This document shows positions 9,430-17,626 of a stretch of 41,602 bases of DNA, one piece after another. The DNA lies in assembly GCA_029239235.1 (NCBI GenBank), contig JAQZBD010000023.1, positions 1-41,602 of the forward strand. The letters run 5' to 3'. The notes under the pieces were generated by a model. It made no database searches. It worked only from the letters and a program-made list of their open reading frames with translations, and was not told the origin of the DNA. The stretch's first letter is position 1, and each line of letters opens with the position of its first letter. The position numbers and the translations under genes are program-made. Origin of the DNA: Herbinix sp. (GTDB lineage: Bacteria > Bacillota > Clostridia > Lachnospirales > Lachnospiraceae).

Positions 9430-10028
9430 TGAAAATATATTTAATCAGACATGGACAAACAGACTGGAATCTACAAGGCAGATTTCAAGGGCGTGAAGAT
9501 ATCGAGTTAAATGAAACTGGAATTATGCAGGCAAAGAATTGTGGACTGGCAATTAAGGATACTACCTTTCAGGCAGTAATCACGAGTCCGCTAATCAGAG
9601 CTAGGAAAACCGCTGAAATAATTGCTGAACAAGTATCGGCAAAGGAATTAATTTTTGAGGATAGCATTATAGAACGTGATTTTAAAAAAGTATCCGGAAT
9701 GACACCTCAAGAAAGAGAAGCCTTTTATGCATCAGGTGAACCGGATGATAAGGAACCCTGGGAAGATCTGTGTAATCGCATGATGAATAGTATTAAAATG
9801 TATGGAAAGAAATATTATGATCATAATATTATTATGGTTTCTCACGGGGCTTCAATTAATTCTGTGCTATCAGTTTTGAGCAGCGGGAAGACAGGCACGG
9901 GTAAGATTATTCTTAAAAATACTTGTATCAATGTCATTCACTATGAAGATGGACAACTAAGACTTGGTGAATATAACCTATCGCCGGAGGAATATGTGGA
10001 GTTGCATCGTCAGAAAAAGGGCGTATAA
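9429..10028 (+). CDS. Histidine phosphatase family protein (phosphoglycerate mutase-like)
   Basis: The 199-residue product has the family's phosphate pocket: the nucleophile motif LIRHGQTDWN at the N-terminus, SPLIRARKTAE around residue 55, and the second histidine in VSHGASINSVL. Members include cofactor-dependent phosphoglycerate mutases, alpha-ribazole phosphatases and broad acid phosphatases. This size and sequence fit a small phosphatase rather than a glycolytic mutase, but the substrate cannot be read from sequence. ATG 9429 is set 8 bases after GGAGA; an in-frame GTG at 9414 lacks a ribosome site. One arm of an inverted repeat overlaps this start. Confidence 0.85.
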   Translation: MKIYLIRHGQTDWNLQGRFQGREDIELNETGIMQAKNCGLAIKDTTFQAVITSPLIRARKTAEIIAEQVSAKELIFEDSIIERDFKKVSGMTPQEREAFYASGEPDDKEPWEDLCNRMMNSIKMYGKKYYDHNIIMVSHGASINSVLSVLSSGKTGTGKIILKNTCINVIHYEDGQLRLGEYNLSPEEYVELHRQKKGV

Positions 10029-10122
10029 ATAGCAATTTGGTTTACATGCCGTCTGTTTTTAAGATGGAAGAAGGATTTTGTTCCAATTATATATAATATT
10101 CAAAGAATTTGATGAATTTCCC

Positions 10123-10151
10123 TTGACAAACTCTGGTACTGCCATTATAAT
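10123..10151 (+). promoter_or_regulatory. Consensus sigma-A promoter of the tRNA operon
   Basis: TTGACA, exactly 17 bases, then TATAAT: a full consensus promoter ending 18 bases before the tRNA-Val gene, as expected for a stable-RNA operon. Confidence 0.9.
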
Positions 10152-10169
10152 GAAAAAGTACTTAAGAAC

Positions 10170-10242
10170 GGGATCTTAGCTCAGCTGGGAGAGCATCTGC
10201 CTTACAAGCAGAGGGTCATAGGTTCGAGCCCTATAGGTCCCA
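10170..10242 (+). tRNA. tRNA-Val (anticodon UAC)
   Basis: All four arms fold. The acceptor GGGATCT pairs with AGGTCCC (one G-U), and the anticodon stem CTGCC/GGCAG-type helix carries the loop CTTACAA with anticodon TAC. The T arm holds GGTTCGAGCC and the discriminator is A. CCA is not encoded. Confidence 0.95.
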
Positions 10243-10258
10243 TTTTTATAAGTATTAT

Positions 10259-10332
10259 GGCGAAGTAGCTCAGTTGGCGAGAGCACGCGGTTCATACCCG
10301 CGGTGTCGGCGGTTCAAATCCGTCCTTCGCTA
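10259..10332 (+). tRNA. tRNA-Met (anticodon CAU), elongator type
   Basis: The acceptor GGCGAAG pairs with CTTCGCT, the first pair being G-U as in the Bacillus subtilis elongator. The anticodon loop is TTCATAC. The anticodon stem is CGCGG/CCGCG and lacks the three G-C pairs of an initiator. The body is unlike the lysidine tRNA-Ile. CCA is not encoded. Confidence 0.9.
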
Positions 10333-10338
10333 CTAAAG

Positions 10339-10373
10339 AACAACAATAATCAGATGATTATTGTTGTTTTTTT
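10339..10373 (+). terminator. Intrinsic terminator of the tRNA operon
   Basis: A perfect 13-bp stem (10339-10351 with 10356-10368), loop AGAT, followed by TTTTT. Confidence 0.92.
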
Positions 10374-10465
10374 GTATAAAAAATTGTAATATTATGAGTG
10401 GGCATGTTAATTGCTCAAAATATACTGTTGTTGTAATATGTAATATAGATTGGAGGATGAATAAC

Positions 10466-11017
10466 ATGAGAATCGGATCAGGTTATGATGTTCATAAATT
10501 GGTAGAAGATAGAGAGTTAATTATGGGTGGCGTTAAGGTACCTTATGAAAAAGGTCTGCTGGGTCACTCGGATGCAGATGTAATAGTACATGCAATTATG
10601 GATGCACTGCTTGGAGCCGCTGCACTTGGAGACATAGGAAAACATTTTCCGGATACAGATTCTGCCTATAAGGGGGTATCGAGTATTGAGTTATTAAAAA
10701 AGGTGAAATTATTAATAGAAGAAAAGCTTTATTTTATAGAGAATATTGATGCTACGATTATCGCACAAAGACCGAAGCTGGCACCCTATATTCCGCAGAT
10801 GCGCAAGAATATTGCAGATGCTTTGGATATTGAAGAGGACAGGGTCAATATTAAGGCTACCACAGAGGAAGGCCTGGGATTCACGGGGGAAGGCCTTGGT
10901 ATCGCTTCGAATGCTGTTTGCTTGCTGGAGTCCATGACTAGCTATCAGGTTGATGTAACACCGAATAACCGCACTGAAGCCGGCTGCAGCGGCTGCCAAG
11001 GATGCTCAAAAAGATAA
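10466..11017 (+). CDS. ispF: 2-C-methyl-D-erythritol 2,4-cyclodiphosphate synthase with Cys-rich tail
   Basis: IspF closes the cyclodiphosphate ring in the MEP isoprenoid pathway, releasing CMP. The zinc-binding D8 and H10 lie in GSGYDVHKL, the third ligand in LLGHSDADV (about H42), and the [17 protein letters not shown] block ends the fold near residue 155. The family is usually about 155-160 residues; this one has 183. The extra tail carries CxxCxxC (C174, C177, C180) and ends in KR. ATG 10466 is 9 bases after GGAGG at 10452-10456; the in-frame ATG 10457 touches that site. It is separate from the T-box operon downstream, which has its own promoter. Confidence 0.94.
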   Translation: MRIGSGYDVHKLVEDRELIMGGVKVPYEKGLLGHSDADVIVHAIMDALLGAAALGDIGKHFPDTDSAYKGVSSIELLKKVKLLIEEKLYFIENIDATIIAQRPKLAPYIPQMRKNIADALDIEEDRVNIKATTEEGLGFTGEGLGIASNAVCLLESMTSYQVDVTPNNRTEAGCSGCQGCSKR

Positions 11018-11091
11018 TAGAAGATAAGTGATCATAAAATATATCATTTTCTAATATATTAATTTGGAATGTCAATTGAACAAAGTTGATG

Positions 11092-11120
11092 TTGACAAAA
11101 GATTTATCCTTGCATACAAT
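11092..11120 (+). promoter_or_regulatory. Sigma-A promoter of the cysES-mrnC operon
   Basis: TTGACA (11092-11097), 17 bases, TACAAT (11115-11120). The start near 11127 places the whole T-box leader in the transcript. Confidence 0.85.
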
Positions 11121-11126
11121 AAATAT

Positions 11127-11400
11127 ACGCAATATAAAGTAAGAAAGATATCTGAAAAGCAACGAACGGAAAAGTAGCTTATGACTTAGTAACAGAGATG
11201 GAATGCCACCGGCTGAAAGCATTCCTTACAAAGGGAATAAGGGAAGTGCATCCGGGAGCTTGTTTGGTGAGCATCATTGTTAGCCAAACACGGTAACAGC
11301 CGTTATCTGTGGAGAGGTATACCGATAGATCAACGTTGGTATACAAGTAGAGTGGAACCGCGTTTATGAACGCCTCTATCATAATAGAGGCGTTCTTTTT
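11127..11400 (+). promoter_or_regulatory. T-box leader, probably tRNA-Cys responsive
   Basis: The diagnostic T-box AGAGTGGAACCGCG is at 11349-11362. After it, GAACGCCTCTAT (11368-11379) and ATAGAGGCGTTC (11384-11395) make a 12-bp terminator ending in TTTTT at 11396-11400. The competing antiterminator uses AGAG with CTCT and GCGTT with AACGC. The likely specifier codon is TGC (Cys) at 11247-11249 in the proposed stem I loop, which agrees with the cysE-cysS genes downstream. Uncharged tRNA-Cys should favour readthrough. The stem I boundaries are approximate. Confidence 0.92.
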
Positions 11401-11566
11401 ATGCAATCATATAATTATCGTAAGTTGTTTTTTTACTTCTGCAAAAGGTACCGCCGATAAAGGAGTTGCTATTCACCGTGCTCACGATATCAGGAATAGA
11501 ATTAGAGTCCTAAAAATACGAAATTTCGTAAAATTAACACTTGTAGAATGTTAGGAGGATTAAAAA

Positions 11567-12241
11567 ATGGGGATGATAAAGTATATCAAGGAAGAAGTAG
11601 AAATAATTAAAGAACGAGATCCTGCGATAAAAACTCCCCTTGAGGTATTGCTGTATCCAAGCTTTAAGGCAATCGTGAGATATCGAATCGCTCATTGGCT
11701 GTTTGTTAGAAAGCATTATTTTCTGGCTAGATGGTATTCTCAAAGAACTGTTAGAAAAACAGGGATAGAGATTCATCCGGGAGCTACGATTGGAAGAGGA
11801 CTTTTCATCGATCACGGTCATGGTGTGGTAATCGGTGAAACAGCCATCGTCGGTGATAATGTAACCCTGTATCAGGGGGTAACCTTAGGTGGAACAGGAA
11901 AAGAGAGTGGAAAGCGTCATCCTACCGTTGGAAATAATGTTATGATTAGTGCCGGCGCAAAGGTACTTGGCTCCTTTACCATTGGTGAGAATTCGAAAAT
12001 AGGTGCCGGCTCCGTAGTGCTACAGGAGGTGCCGCCTAATTCAACTGTTGTAGGTGTTCCGGGACGTGTTGTAAAGCAGAATGATTTAAAGGTTCCGCGG
12101 GAAGAACTGGATCAAATTCACTTCCCTGACCCGATACAGAAGGAACTTGATAATCTGAAGAATGAAAATGTCTGTTTGGAAAATGAGATCAAAAATCTCA
12201 GGGAAATTATAGAAGCTCTGGAAAATAAGATAAATAAGTGA
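11567..12241 (+). CDS. cysE: Serine O-acetyltransferase with C-terminal coiled coil
   Basis: CysE acetylates L-serine with acetyl-CoA, the first step of cysteine synthesis. The N-terminal helical part (residues 1-60) is followed by hexapeptide repeats of a left-handed beta-helix, including [20 protein letters not shown] and [17 protein letters not shown], both hallmarks of the family. The last 36 residues, from about 189, form a heptad-like, Leu/Asn/Glu-rich coiled coil. The usual short tail ending in Ile that docks into CysK is not obvious. ATG 11567 follows TTAGGAGG. It is the first gene of the T-box operon, ahead of cysS. Confidence 0.95.
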   Translation: MGMIKYIKEEVEIIKERDPAIKTPLEVLLYPSFKAIVRYRIAHWLFVRKHYFLARWYSQRTVRKTGIEIHPGATIGRGLFIDHGHGVVIGETAIVGDNVTLYQGVTLGGTGKESGKRHPTVGNNVMISAGAKVLGSFTIGENSKIGAGSVVLQEVPPNSTVVGVPGRVVKQNDLKVPREELDQIHFPDPIQKELDNLKNENVCLENEIKNLREIIEALENKINK

Positions 12242-12317
12242 TATGATTAACATTAATTGAGAAAAAAGAATGCAGTACACATAAAACCCTGCCGGTTCGG
12301 CAAAATGGAGGAACTAG

Positions 12318-13721
12318 ATGAAGATTTACAATACCTTAACACAAAAAAAAGAGGAATTTGTCCCATTGGAGGAAGGAAAGGTTCGCATGTATGTCTGTGG
12401 ACCAACCGTATATAATTATATCCATATTGGAAATGCGAGACCTGCAATCCTCTTTGATACCTTAAGAAGGTATTTGGAATACCGCGGCTATGAAGTTAAC
12501 TATGTATCTAATTTCACTGATGTGGATGATAAGATTATCAAAAAAGCTAACGAAGAAGGAGTTTCCGCTGCTGAGATATCAGAGCGTTATATAGAAGAGT
12601 TTCGTACGGATATGGATGCGTTAAACATCCGGGAGGCTACGGTACATCCAAAGGCAACACAAGAGATTGACGGAATGATTGAGATGATTAGTGACCTGAT
12701 TAAAAAAGGTCATGCATATGAAAAGAACGGCACTGTTTACTTTAGTACAAGAAGCTTTAAAGAATATGGAAAGCTATCGAAAAAGAAAATAGATGATTTG
12801 GAGGCCGGAATTCGTATTGCAGTAAGTGAAGAAAAGGAAGATCCGATGGATTTCGTGTTATGGAAACCAAAAAAGGAGGGAGAACCCTCTTGGCAATCTC
12901 CCTGGAGTGATGGACGTCCGGGCTGGCATATTGAGTGTTCTGTAATGAGCAGAAAATATCTTGGAGAGCAAATTGATATCCATGCCGGAGGGGAAGATTT
13001 AGTATTCCCTCATCATGAGAATGAGATTGCTCAGAGTGAGGCAGCCAATGGAAAGCAGTTTGCTAAATACTGGATGCACAATGCCTTCTTGAACATAGAT
13101 AATAAGAAAATGTCAAAGTCAGCAGGAAACTTTTTCACTGTACGTGAAATTTGTGAACAATATGATCCTCAGGTAATTCGATTCTTCATGCTGAATTCCC
13201 ATTACCGCAGCCCGTTGAATTTTAGCAGGGATTTGGTAGAGTCAGCAAAAAATTCATTGAACAGAATATTGACAGCAATTGGTGCTTTAGAACACCTGTT
13301 AGGAAGCGGAGCTTTAGATAGAGAACTCGTATCTTCTGATGAGCAGTTAATTTTAACTGAAGCAGAGGCTCTCAATACGAAATTTATGGATGCAATGGAT
13401 GAGGATTTTAACACGGCAGATGCCATTGCTGCCATTTTTGAACTGGTGAAGCTGGCGAATACCCATTGTAATGCAAGCAGCAGTAAGGAATTTGTTCAGA
13501 CATTGCAGGAACGCTTGGTGAATCTGTGCTCTATTCTTGGTCTTGAAACAAAGAAAGAGGAAGAATTACTTGATGAAGAAATTGAGAAGTTAATAGAAGA
13601 GCGTCAGGCAGCTCGTAAGAATAAGGATTTTGCCAGATCTGATGAGATCCGTAATCTCTTATTAGAAAAGGGAATTATCCTGGAGGATACCAGAGAGGGC
13701 GTAAGATGGAAGAGGAGTTAA
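12318..13721 (+). CDS. cysS: Cysteinyl-tRNA synthetase
   Basis: This class I synthetase charges tRNA-Cys. The HIGH-like signature is HIGN in CGPTVYNYIHIGNARP, with the zinc ligand C27. Further zinc-site residues lie in WHIECSVMS and in GGEDLVFPHHENEIAQSEA, and KMSKS is present in KKMSKSAGNFF. The 467-residue length is standard. ATG 12318 follows ATGGAGG. It overlaps mrnC by 16 bases, so translation may be coupled. The T-box upstream should link synthesis to uncharged tRNA-Cys. Confidence 0.97.
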   Translation: MKIYNTLTQKKEEFVPLEEGKVRMYVCGPTVYNYIHIGNARPAILFDTLRRYLEYRGYEVNYVSNFTDVDDKIIKKANEEGVSAAEISERYIEEFRTDMDALNIREATVHPKATQEIDGMIEMISDLIKKGHAYEKNGTVYFSTRSFKEYGKLSKKKIDDLEAGIRIAVSEEKEDPMDFVLWKPKKEGEPSWQSPWSDGRPGWHIECSVMSRKYLGEQIDIHAGGEDLVFPHHENEIAQSEAANGKQFAKYWMHNAFLNIDNKKMSKSAGNFFTVREICEQYDPQVIRFFMLNSHYRSPLNFSRDLVESAKNSLNRILTAIGALEHLLGSGALDRELVSSDEQLILTEAEALNTKFMDAMDEDFNTADAIAAIFELVKLANTHCNASSSKEFVQTLQERLVNLCSILGLETKKEEELLDEEIEKLIEERQAARKNKDFARSDEIRNLLLEKGIILEDTREGVRWKRS

Positions 13722-14176
13722 GGAAGGAAGCCTCCGGTCAGGCGTGGAGTCAATATATAAAAGCTACCTTTAGATTGCCGGAAACGGATATTAAGACGTA
13801 TTCACCTTTGACACTTGCCTTTATTGGGGATTCCATTTATGACCTGATCATCCGAACCACCGTGGTTGAAAGCGGAAATGCACCTGTGAATAAGCTTCAT
13901 AAGCGAGCTTCCAAGATGGTTCAAGCTTCAGCCCAGGCAGATTTGTACCATACAATTAAGGAATCACTTACGGAAGAGGAAACTGCGATTTTTAAACGAG
14001 GCCGTAATGCGAAGTCCTTTACATCTGCGAAAAATGCAGGTGTGGTGGAATACAGAACCGCTACCGGACTGGAGGCATTAGTAGGATATCTGTATTTGAC
14101 AGATCAGATGGATCGCTTAATGGAATTAATCAAACCTCAGGTGTTAAAGTATGTTACTTCAAGTGCTAATGATTAG
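13706..14176 (+). CDS. mrnC: Mini-ribonuclease III
   Basis: Mini-III is an RNase III catalytic domain without a dsRNA-binding domain and processes 23S rRNA precursors in Bacillus. The acidic catalytic motifs are visible in AFIGDSIYDLIIRT and ATGLEALVGYLYL. The GRNAKSFTSAKNAGVVEYR stretch is typical of the subfamily. Length is 156 residues. The gene starts inside the end of cysS at ATG 13706, with AGAGGGCG as ribosome site. The order cysE-cysS-mrnC is also found in Bacillus. A terminator follows at 14241-14289. Confidence 0.94.
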   Translation: MEEELRKEASGQAWSQYIKATFRLPETDIKTYSPLTLAFIGDSIYDLIIRTTVVESGNAPVNKLHKRASKMVQASAQADLYHTIKESLTEEETAIFKRGRNAKSFTSAKNAGVVEYRTATGLEALVGYLYLTDQMDRLMELIKPQVLKYVTSSAND

Positions 14177-14240
14177 CAAGTTAATTGAGTAATCAGGGTA
14201 TATCTTTGATGGAAATGTAAGGAAGATTATGATAAAATAA

Positions 14241-14289
14241 GGCTGTATCACTGGACGAAGTAAAAGCTTTCCGGGATACAGCCCTTTTT
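14241..14289 (+). terminator. Intrinsic terminator of the cysES-mrnC operon
   Basis: GGCTGTATC (14241-14249) pairs perfectly with GATACAGCC (14275-14283), followed by a run of five T. The 25-base loop is long. Confidence 0.8.
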
Positions 14290-14325
14290 ACATATCTGCA
14301 TAATTTTATGAGCATCTATGTTATT

Positions 14326-14361
14326 TTTTGGAACCGAGTTCCAAAATGAAACGTCTAATGA
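14326..14361 (+). promoter_or_regulatory. ECF-sigma-type promoter of the DUF4349 lipoprotein gene
   Basis: GGAACC at 14330-14335, a 16-base spacer and CGTCTAATGA at 14352-14361 fit an extracytoplasmic-function sigma promoter. The same pattern with an identical 10-base -10 region lies before the lipoprotein gene at 22569-23387. The -35 is also the left arm of a perfect 9-bp inverted repeat (14326-14334 with 14338-14346). Confidence 0.65.
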
Positions 14362-14412
14362 GTATGAAGTAAGAGCGAGTGAGGCCTTTCTAAGGCAGAA
14401 TGGAGGAGTGTT

Positions 14413-15459
14413 ATGAAAAGAAAAAGAATTTTAAATCTAGTGATAGCAATGATGGCGGCAGTTTTATTTATGACAGCTTGCAGCAGTGCTAACAAGACGG
14501 CTTCTGACATTGATATGTCAACGAGCAGTCCGGAGGAAATGGCTTCTAATACAAGTACGGATGATGGAAAAGGGAAGCAGGATTTCGATACTAATTTTGG
14601 AGGAATGAATGGTTCTGCGGAGAGTGAGGCAGAAGCACCATCGTCTGACACGAAATCGGCAGGCACAGGAACTTCAGCGGTTCAGAGTAATGAAAAGATC
14701 ATTCGTACCTTTTTTATGGAGGTTGAGACCCAGGAATTTGACTCTTTAATATCGAGAATCAACTCAGATATCAATCGAATGGGCGGGTATGTGGAAAGCT
14801 CTGATATTAGCGGAAGAAGTTATTCTTATGAGAATGCAAACCGTTACGGAAATATCGTTGCCCGGGTTCCAAGTGATAAGGTTGATGAATTTGTAAATAC
14901 CGTTGATGAAAATGCAAATGTTGTAATTAAGCAGGAATCGACGGAGAATATTTCCTTGCAGTATATAGAGACCGAAAGCAAGATAGAGACCTTACAGATT
15001 GAACAAGAGCGGCTCTATGCATTGCTAGAAAAAGAAGATTCTTTAGAAGATATTATTGTTTTAGAAAACAGATTAAGTGAGATTCGCTATGAGTTGCAGA
15101 ATCATCAATCCCAATTAAGGTATTATGATAACAAGGTAGCATATAGTACGATTACACTTAGTATTAATGAGGTTGAGAAGCTTACGCCGGTATCAGAGCA
15201 AAAGGAGACCTTGGGAACAAGGATTAAGAATGGTCTTGGTAATACGATGTATAACCTGAGTTCGGGCTTCCAGAATTTCTTCGTATGGCTGATCGTTAAC
15301 CTTCCATACTTATTGATTTGGGGTGTAATTATTACAATCATTGTGATTGTTTCACGAAGAGGTATAAAAAAATATAACGCAAAGAAGGATTCGGCGCCAA
15401 TGCCAACGAGGGTAGATCAATTAAAAACCGATTGGAATACCCCGGAAGAAAAGAAATAG
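14413..15459 (+). CDS. DUF4349 lipoprotein
   Basis: The 348-residue product begins with a lipoprotein signal (MKRKRILNLVIAMMAAVLFM, then TACSS with the lipidated Cys near residue 23). A Ser/Thr/Glu-rich linker runs to about 90. The DUF4349 domain (about 95-290) includes GGYVESSDISGR and a helical central part (about 175-225) probably forming a coiled coil. A transmembrane helix (LPYLLIWGVIITIIVIVS) and a short basic tail close the protein, so it is anchored at both ends. Its function is unknown. GGAGG precedes ATG 14413. An ECF-type promoter upstream suggests envelope-stress control. Confidence 0.85.
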   Translation: MKRKRILNLVIAMMAAVLFMTACSSANKTASDIDMSTSSPEEMASNTSTDDGKGKQDFDTNFGGMNGSAESEAEAPSSDTKSAGTGTSAVQSNEKIIRTFFMEVETQEFDSLISRINSDINRMGGYVESSDISGRSYSYENANRYGNIVARVPSDKVDEFVNTVDENANVVIKQESTENISLQYIETESKIETLQIEQERLYALLEKEDSLEDIIVLENRLSEIRYELQNHQSQLRYYDNKVAYSTITLSINEVEKLTPVSEQKETLGTRIKNGLGNTMYNLSSGFQNFFVWLIVNLPYLLIWGVIITIIVIVSRRGIKKYNAKKDSAPMPTRVDQLKTDWNTPEEKK

Positions 15460-15534
15460 TTCTAATATTTACATTTTGGAGTAGCTTATGCACAAACATA
15501 ACATAACTTAGATTCAATAATCAATTAATAGATC

Positions 15535-15587
15535 GGGTTAAATGGGGTAAAACGCAGCCAAGGTTGTATCTCATTTAACCCTTTCTT
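15535..15587. terminator. Terminator between convergent genes
   Basis: GGGTTAAATG (15535-15544) pairs perfectly with CATTTAACCC (15572-15581), with a T-rich run after it. It lies between the ends of the DUF4349 gene and the minus-strand DUF3788 gene and could serve both. Confidence 0.7.
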
Positions 15588-15609
15588 TCTAAATATAAAC
15601 ATAGTACCG

Positions 15610-16023
15610 CTATTTCTTATTTGCCTTTCGTTTGATTAGCAACAGCTTTTCCATATCAGGAAATAGTGATGTATCAGTTAATTCAAACATCATCCATTTT
15701 CCATCATGGTAGGTCGTAGATACATCATAGATCCGTTGAACTTCTAGTGAATAATCATTTCTAGTGTCTTCAAATTTAGCTCTTTCATCCTTACCGAAAA
15801 TGACCATAAAGCCGAGTACATCTTTTTTTGCATATAAGGCACATAGGGATTTACCGCCCCTACGATATTTATACTCATATGTCCATCTTTTACCTCCGTT
15901 ATTCCAAAGATGCTCCATATCATACTTGGATTCAATCAAATGAGTTAGTTTTATCCATACATCAAATAATGGTTGTCCAAGTAGAGAAATCATTTCTTCA
16001 CTGGTTGGTATTTTTTCAAGCAT
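15610..16023 (-). CDS. DUF3788 family protein
   Basis: A 137-residue soluble protein. The N-terminus MLEKIPTSEEMISLLG, the central KRWTYEYKYRRGGKSLCALYAKKD and the ending DTSLFPDMEKLLLIKRK match my recollection of DUF3788, whose members are small cytoplasmic proteins of unknown function. I set the start at the ATG whose complement is 16021-16023, because the minus strand reads GGAGGAGTGACA just before it; longer upstream frames lack a ribosome site. It is a single gene, convergent with the DUF4349 gene and divergent from dinB. Confidence 0.75.
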   Translation of the reverse strand: MLEKIPTSEEMISLLGQPLFDVWIKLTHLIESKYDMEHLWNNGGKRWTYEYKYRRGGKSLCALYAKKDVLGFMVIFGKDERAKFEDTRNDYSLEVQRIYDVSTTYHDGKWMMFELTDTSLFPDMEKLLLIKRKANKK

Positions 16024-16053
16024 TGTCACTCCTCCATATTGAAATTTTATATA

Positions 16054-16062
16054 ATTATAACA
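16054..16062 (-). promoter_or_regulatory. Extended -10 promoter of the DUF3788 gene
   Basis: On the minus strand the sequence reads TG-T-TATAAT about 30 bases before the start codon. No good -35 is visible. Confidence 0.45.
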
Positions 16063-16167
16063 CACAAAATATGACAACAGAATGTCATGTTTACTATTAT
16101 AATTTGAAGTAGTCTGCATTATCAGCATACCTTATGCTAAAACAGTCCATTGGTCTTTAGGACAGAC

Positions 16168-16196
16168 TTTACAGTAGGATCATACTCTGCTATAAT
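16168..16196 (+). promoter_or_regulatory. Sigma-A promoter of dinB
   Basis: TTTACA (16168-16173), 17 bases, TATAAT (16191-16196). The LexA box at 16203-16216 begins at the predicted start of transcription. Confidence 0.75.
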
Positions 16197-16202
16197 TTGT
16201 TT

Positions 16203-16216
16203 AGAACAAATGTTTG
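16203..16216. promoter_or_regulatory. LexA (SOS) box upstream of dinB
   Basis: AGAACAAATGTTTG fits the Firmicutes SOS consensus CGAAC-RNRY-GTTYG at all but the first position. It lies just after the -10, where bound LexA would block the polymerase. Confidence 0.8.
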
Positions 16217-16231
16217 TTGGGAGGGAGAGAA

Positions 16232-17434
16232 TTGGAGAAGGTGATATTCCATGTGGATGTTAATTCTGCCTTTTTAAGCTGGGAAGCAGTACATCGGCTG
16301 CAGATGGGAGAAACAGAGGATCTTCGTGAGATTGCCTCTGCCATTGCCGGTGATAAGAACAAACGGCGTGGTGTGATTTTAGCAAAATCAATGATCGCTA
16401 AACAATATGGGGTAAGAACAGGAGAGCCTCTCATCGATGCCGTGAAAAAATGTCCCGGACTGGTTCTGGTTCCGCCACAGCATAAAATGTATCAGGAGTA
16501 TTCCAAGGAATTCATCCGAATCTTAAATGATTTCTCTCCCTGCGTGGAGCAATGTTCCGTAGATGAGGCTTATTGTGATATGTCAGGAATGTCGGGTCTA
16601 TTTGGAACGCCTCTGGAAGCAGCTCATAAACTAAAGGATCGAGTTAGAGATGAACTGGGCTTTACGGTGAATGTCGGTATCTCCACCAACAAGCTGTTAG
16701 CGAAGATGGCTTCTGATTTTAGAAAGCCGGATTTAGTGCATACCCTGTATCCGGAGGAAATTAAGAACAAGATGTGGGTACTGCCCGTAGGAGAGCTATT
16801 TTTTGTAGGAAAAGCTACGGTGAAAAAATTGCATACCCTTGGTATCTATACCATTGGGGAGCTTGCGAATACAGACGTAGAGATATTAAGGGCTCATCTG
16901 AAAAAGCATGGAGAAGTGATTCATAGCTTTGCCAACGGTATTGATACCTCGATCCTTTCCGGTGAGGAAGTAAAGAATAAGGGCTATGGCAATTCAACTA
17001 CCATTGCCTTTGATGTGGAAGAGGAATCAACAGCTAAAATGATTCTCCTATCTTTAGCAGAGAATGTAGCTGCAAGACTTAGGAAGGATGACATGATGGC
17101 TAATGTGGTATCTGTATCAATTGTAGATTCTGAATTTCACAGCAGCTCCCACCAGATGACCTTACTCAGCCCCACGCATAATGCAAATGAGATACATCAT
17201 AAAGCCTGTGATCTATTTGATGAACTCTGGGATGGATCTCCAATCCGCCTTCTGGGTATTCAGACCAGTAAGGTGGTATCTAAGGAAGCGGAGCGTCAGA
17301 TGAATCTCTTTACCTTTGAAACGGATGAGAAAAAAGAGAAGTTGGACCAGGCCATCGATCAAATCAGGCATCGTTTTGGAGATATGGCGATTCAACGTGC
17401 AAGTCTGGTCAGACAAAAGGATGAAAATAATTAG
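16232..17434 (+). CDS. dinB: Y-family DNA polymerase IV
   Basis: This error-prone polymerase copies past DNA damage. The catalytic acidic residues are D9 in FHVDVNSAFLSWEA and D111-E112 in CSVDEAYCDMSG. The thumb helix-hairpin-helix and little-finger regions follow (GVGISTNKLLAKMASDF-type motif, then the C-terminal third). QMNLF near the C-terminus is a sliding-clamp-binding motif. The start is TTG 16232, seven bases after GGAGG at 16220-16224. At 400 residues it is slightly longer than E. coli DinB. The promoter and LexA box make it an SOS gene. Confidence 0.9.
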   Translation: MEKVIFHVDVNSAFLSWEAVHRLQMGETEDLREIASAIAGDKNKRRGVILAKSMIAKQYGVRTGEPLIDAVKKCPGLVLVPPQHKMYQEYSKEFIRILNDFSPCVEQCSVDEAYCDMSGMSGLFGTPLEAAHKLKDRVRDELGFTVNVGISTNKLLAKMASDFRKPDLVHTLYPEEIKNKMWVLPVGELFFVGKATVKKLHTLGIYTIGELANTDVEILRAHLKKHGEVIHSFANGIDTSILSGEEVKNKGYGNSTTIAFDVEEESTAKMILLSLAENVAARLRKDDMMANVVSVSIVDSEFHSSSHQMTLLSPTHNANEIHHKACDLFDELWDGSPIRLLGIQTSKVVSKEAERQMNLFTFETDEKKEKLDQAIDQIRHRFGDMAIQRASLVRQKDENN

Positions 17435-17477
17435 TCGATAATTAGCTTCTTATTTAGCTGGAAATATATGTTTATTA

Positions 17478-17486
17478 TGTTACAAT
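17478..17486 (+). promoter_or_regulatory. Possible extended -10 promoter
   Basis: TG-T-TACAAT about 140 bases before the next gene. A -35 is not clear, so this is a weak call. Confidence 0.35.
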
Positions 17487-17626
17487 AAAAGAATGGACAA
17501 AATATCCAGCATGGAGAAGGTTGTATATTGTAAAATTACGCTGCAATGTGCAAATTCTCACATTATTACTGCCTGATATTAAGTGGAATTTATGATAGGC
17601 AGTACCAGGTAAATAAGGAGAAGGGT

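Noticed and set aside
10259-10332. CAU tRNA as initiator or lysidine tRNA-Ile
   Set aside because: It lacks the three G-C pairs of the initiator anticodon stem, and its body and G1-U72 pair match elongator tRNA-Met.
11517-11530. Palindrome TACGAAATTTCGTA upstream of cysE as an operator
   Set aside because: It lies downstream of the T-box terminator in AT-rich DNA and matches no operator I know.
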